From assembly GCA_026398285.1 (NCBI GenBank), contig JAPLTI010000244.1, positions 1 through 22,415 of the forward strand: a stretch of 22,415 bases of DNA. Direction: 5' to 3'. Source of the DNA: Verrucomicrobiota bacterium (GTDB taxonomy: Bacteria; Verrucomicrobiota; Verrucomicrobiia; Chthoniobacterales; Terrimicrobiaceae). The notes beneath the pieces were generated by a model. It searched no databases, was not told the origin of the DNA, and worked only from the letters and a program-made list of their open reading frames with translations. The first letter of the stretch is position 1; the number at the start of each line of letters is the position of its first letter. Of this stretch, positions 21,060 through 22,415 are shown piece after piece. Position numbers and translations under genes: made by a program.

Positions 21060-21532
21060 ACGCCCATGCGCTCATTTTTCTGTAGCCACACGGTTTCCAT
21101 CGGCACTGCATCACGCAAACATGGACAAGAAATCCGCCTAACTAACAAGTCACATCATACTACAGGAAAGAATAATATAAAACCACAATCGAGTGCTGGG
21201 GCAGGTGCGAGATGGATCAACCGCAGGTTGACCCGAAGGGTAAGGGAGTGGGAGCGACCGAATCAAATTACCCGGATGAACACGGATACGAAGAAATGGG
21301 CACGGGTGCATTCGCTACGCGAATGGGGCAGGGTAAAACAAAAACTCTGCAAGCAGGCTTGCAAGATTTTTGCTTTTTTCTGCCAATCCCAGCTTGATGG
21401 GATCATCCGTGCCCATCTGCGAAATCCGTGGTTAGTTCTTCTCCAACCGCGCCCCGCCCGTGGGTTGCTGAAAATATCGCACCTCATACTTTCAAGCAGC
21501 AATCGAGTTTCCACGAAGGTGCGTGGCTGATC
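21060..21532. other. Repeat-filled spacer
   Basis: This 473-base spacer shows no credible gene. It has an AT-rich part after the permease gene (21100-21190), the small hairpin TCAACC-GCA-GGTTGA (about 21217-21231), a TRMNTD-type tract (CGGATGAACACGGATACGAAG, about 21273-21293) and the structured repeat at 21298-21464. A 154-codon frame crossing it is translated repeat. Confidence 0.65.
21298..21464 (+). repeat. ~168-bp structured dispersed repeat, copy 2
   Basis: This 167-base segment is homologous to the reverse strand of 8194-8362. It folds into several hairpins: CATTCGC-TAC-GCGAATG (21309-21325), TGCAAGC-AG-GCTTGCA (21348-21363) and ATCCCA-GCTTGA-TGGGAT (21386-21403). The end near AACCGCGCCCCGCCCGTGGG also matches the partial copy at 2060-2115. 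Confidence 0.75.
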
Positions 21533-22415
21533 ATGACGGATTCGTTTGTTTTTCCTATGGCTGTTCCGACCTCCCAGGTGGCCGTTGTGATTGTGAACTA
21601 CAACGCCGGTGAAGCTCTTGCCGCCTGTCTGAAATCGGCCATTTTGCAGTCACGGGAGGTTGTTCTCGTGGACAATGCTTCAGAGCCTGCGGCGTTCGAA
21701 TCGGTGGTTGCGGAATTCGCCGAAAATCCATCGCTGAAAATCATTCGTTCGCCTGTCAATGCTGGCTTCGCCGTGGCATGCAACAAGGGAGCTGCCGCAA
21801 GCACCACGCCATACATTTTGTTTCTCAATCCTGATTGCGTCGCATTGCCCGGTCTTCTTGAAAAAATGAGACAAGCCTTGGATGCAAATCCTCGCATCGG
21901 AATGGTTGGTCCATTGCTCCTAAACCCCGATGGAACCGAGCAGGGAGGAGGGCGGAGGAGTATTCCCACGCCTTGGAAATCTTTCGTTCGGGCTTTCGGC
22001 CTTTGGAGAGTTTTGCGCAGGCATGATTTTCACATGGAATCCACAGCGTCCCCCATCCGTCCTGTCGAGGTGGATGCGATTTCCGGCGCGTGCATGATGG
22101 TCAGGCGCTTGGCATTTGAAGAGGTGAGGGGATTTGACGAAGGTTTTTTCCTGCACTGCGAGGATTTGGATTTGTGCATGGAATTCAAAAAACACGGATG
22201 GGGTGTTTTTTTCAGCCCCGAAGCCGTTGTTCTTCATGGCAAGGGCGTTTGTAGCCGTGCGCGTCCTGTTTTTGTCGAGTGGCACAAGCATTGGGGAATG
22301 CTGCGATTCTACAAAAAACACTTTCGTTCCCAATACCCCGCGATCCTGCAAGCTTTAGTAGGAGCTGCTGTTGGGATGCGTTTTGTTCTGGTTCTCGCCA
22401 TACTCTCCATGAAGC
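21533..22415 (+). CDS. GT2 glycosyltransferase, WbbL/rhamnosyltransferase-like (partial)
   Basis: The frame is open from the ATG at 21533 to the window end, giving 294 codons without a stop, so the 3' end is missing. It reads VAVVIVNYNAGEALAACLKS, then VVLVDNASEP (first acidic site), SPVNAGFAVACNKGA, FLNPDCVALPG (the D-x-D-like site reads N-P-D-C), VDAISGACMMVRRLAFEEV, and GFDEGFFLHCEDLDLCMEF, a complete WbbL-type GT2 signature including the ED-D catalytic block. A start at ATG 21557 is also possible. Relatives add rhamnose or similar sugars to O-antigen or cell-surface glycans; rfbB in this window could supply the precursor. A hydrophobic stretch begins at the very end (GMRFVLVLAILSM). Confidence 0.88.
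   Translation, partial: MTDSFVFPMAVPTSQVAVVIVNYNAGEALAACLKSAILQSREVVLVDNASEPAAFESVVAEFAENPSLKIIRSPVNAGFAVACNKGAAASTTPYILFLNPDCVALPGLLEKMRQALDANPRIGMVGPLLLNPDGTEQGGGRRSIPTPWKSFVRAFGLWRVLRRHDFHMESTASPIRPVEVDAISGACMMVRRLAFEEVRGFDEGFFLHCEDLDLCMEFKKHGWGVFFSPEAVVLHGKGVCSRARPVFVEWHKHWGMLRFYKKHFRSQYPAILQALVGAAVGMRFVLVLAILSMK

Noticed and set aside
21066..21530. 154-codon frame containing ITRMNTDTKK
   Set aside because: It is a translation of repeat DNA shared with 8194-8362; no start signal or family match.
1..22415. CRISPR array
   Set aside because: The repeats are few, unevenly spaced and palindromic; there are no regular spacers and no cas genes.

Overview
The window looks like chromosomal DNA of a PVC-group bacterium, most likely a member of the Verrucomicrobiota. 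This rests on inference: many of its genes resemble families I associate with that phylum, start codons mostly lack a strong Shine-Dalgarno sequence, and the intergenic spacers carry dispersed repeats of the kind whose accidental translations read 'NHRGHREHR' or 'TRMNTD'. No rRNA, tRNA, transposase, phage module or CRISPR array was seen.

Layout. (1) 64-1980 is an accessory strip with two toxin-antitoxin modules: MntA/HepT on the minus strand and HicB/HicA on the plus strand. Palindromic repeats fill the spacers, and hicBA lies between two copies of the same repeat. (2) 2145-5751 (minus) is a two-gene operon: a large membrane protein resembling the STT3/AglB oligosaccharyltransferase family with a TPR-like tail, then a polyprenyl-phosphate sugar synthase-like GT2 enzyme. 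Together they look like a lipid-linked sugar synthesis and transfer pair. (3) 5789-7212 holds a truncated osmC copy, a HigB/HigA-type module and an intact osmC gene; the truncated and intact copies share promoter and coding sequence, so the TA module sits inside a partial duplication. (4) 7296-9446 (minus) has a CvfB-like S1 protein and an aldo/keto reductase, separated by a 169-bp structured repeat. (5) 9752-13397 (minus) is a compact run of six genes: an ElaB/YqjD-like protein, a YqjE-like membrane protein, a small membrane protein, an M29 aminopeptidase, a PUR-alpha-like nucleic-acid-binding protein and RfbB. (6) 13479-16844 (plus) carries galactokinase, a YhaM-like OB-HD protein and a GT-B-type glycosyltransferase. 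(7) 16909-21059 (plus) carries a FIST sensor protein and a MacAB-type efflux system (adaptor, ATPase, permease). The ATPase-permease junction looks damaged: the ATPase runs out of its homology into the permease gene in another frame, and the permease lacks its usual N-terminus. (8) 21060-21532 is a repeat-filled spacer, followed by the start of a WbbL-like GT2 glycosyltransferase that runs off the window.

Shared themes are surface carbohydrate work (three glycosyltransferases, STT3-like protein, RfbB, GalK) and envelope or stress functions (OsmC, YqjD/YqjE pair, MacAB-like pump). The spacers carry at least three repeat families: a 19-20 bp palindrome with core GTCTATGAC, a ~168-bp structured element, and inverted 'HRGHREHR' arms.
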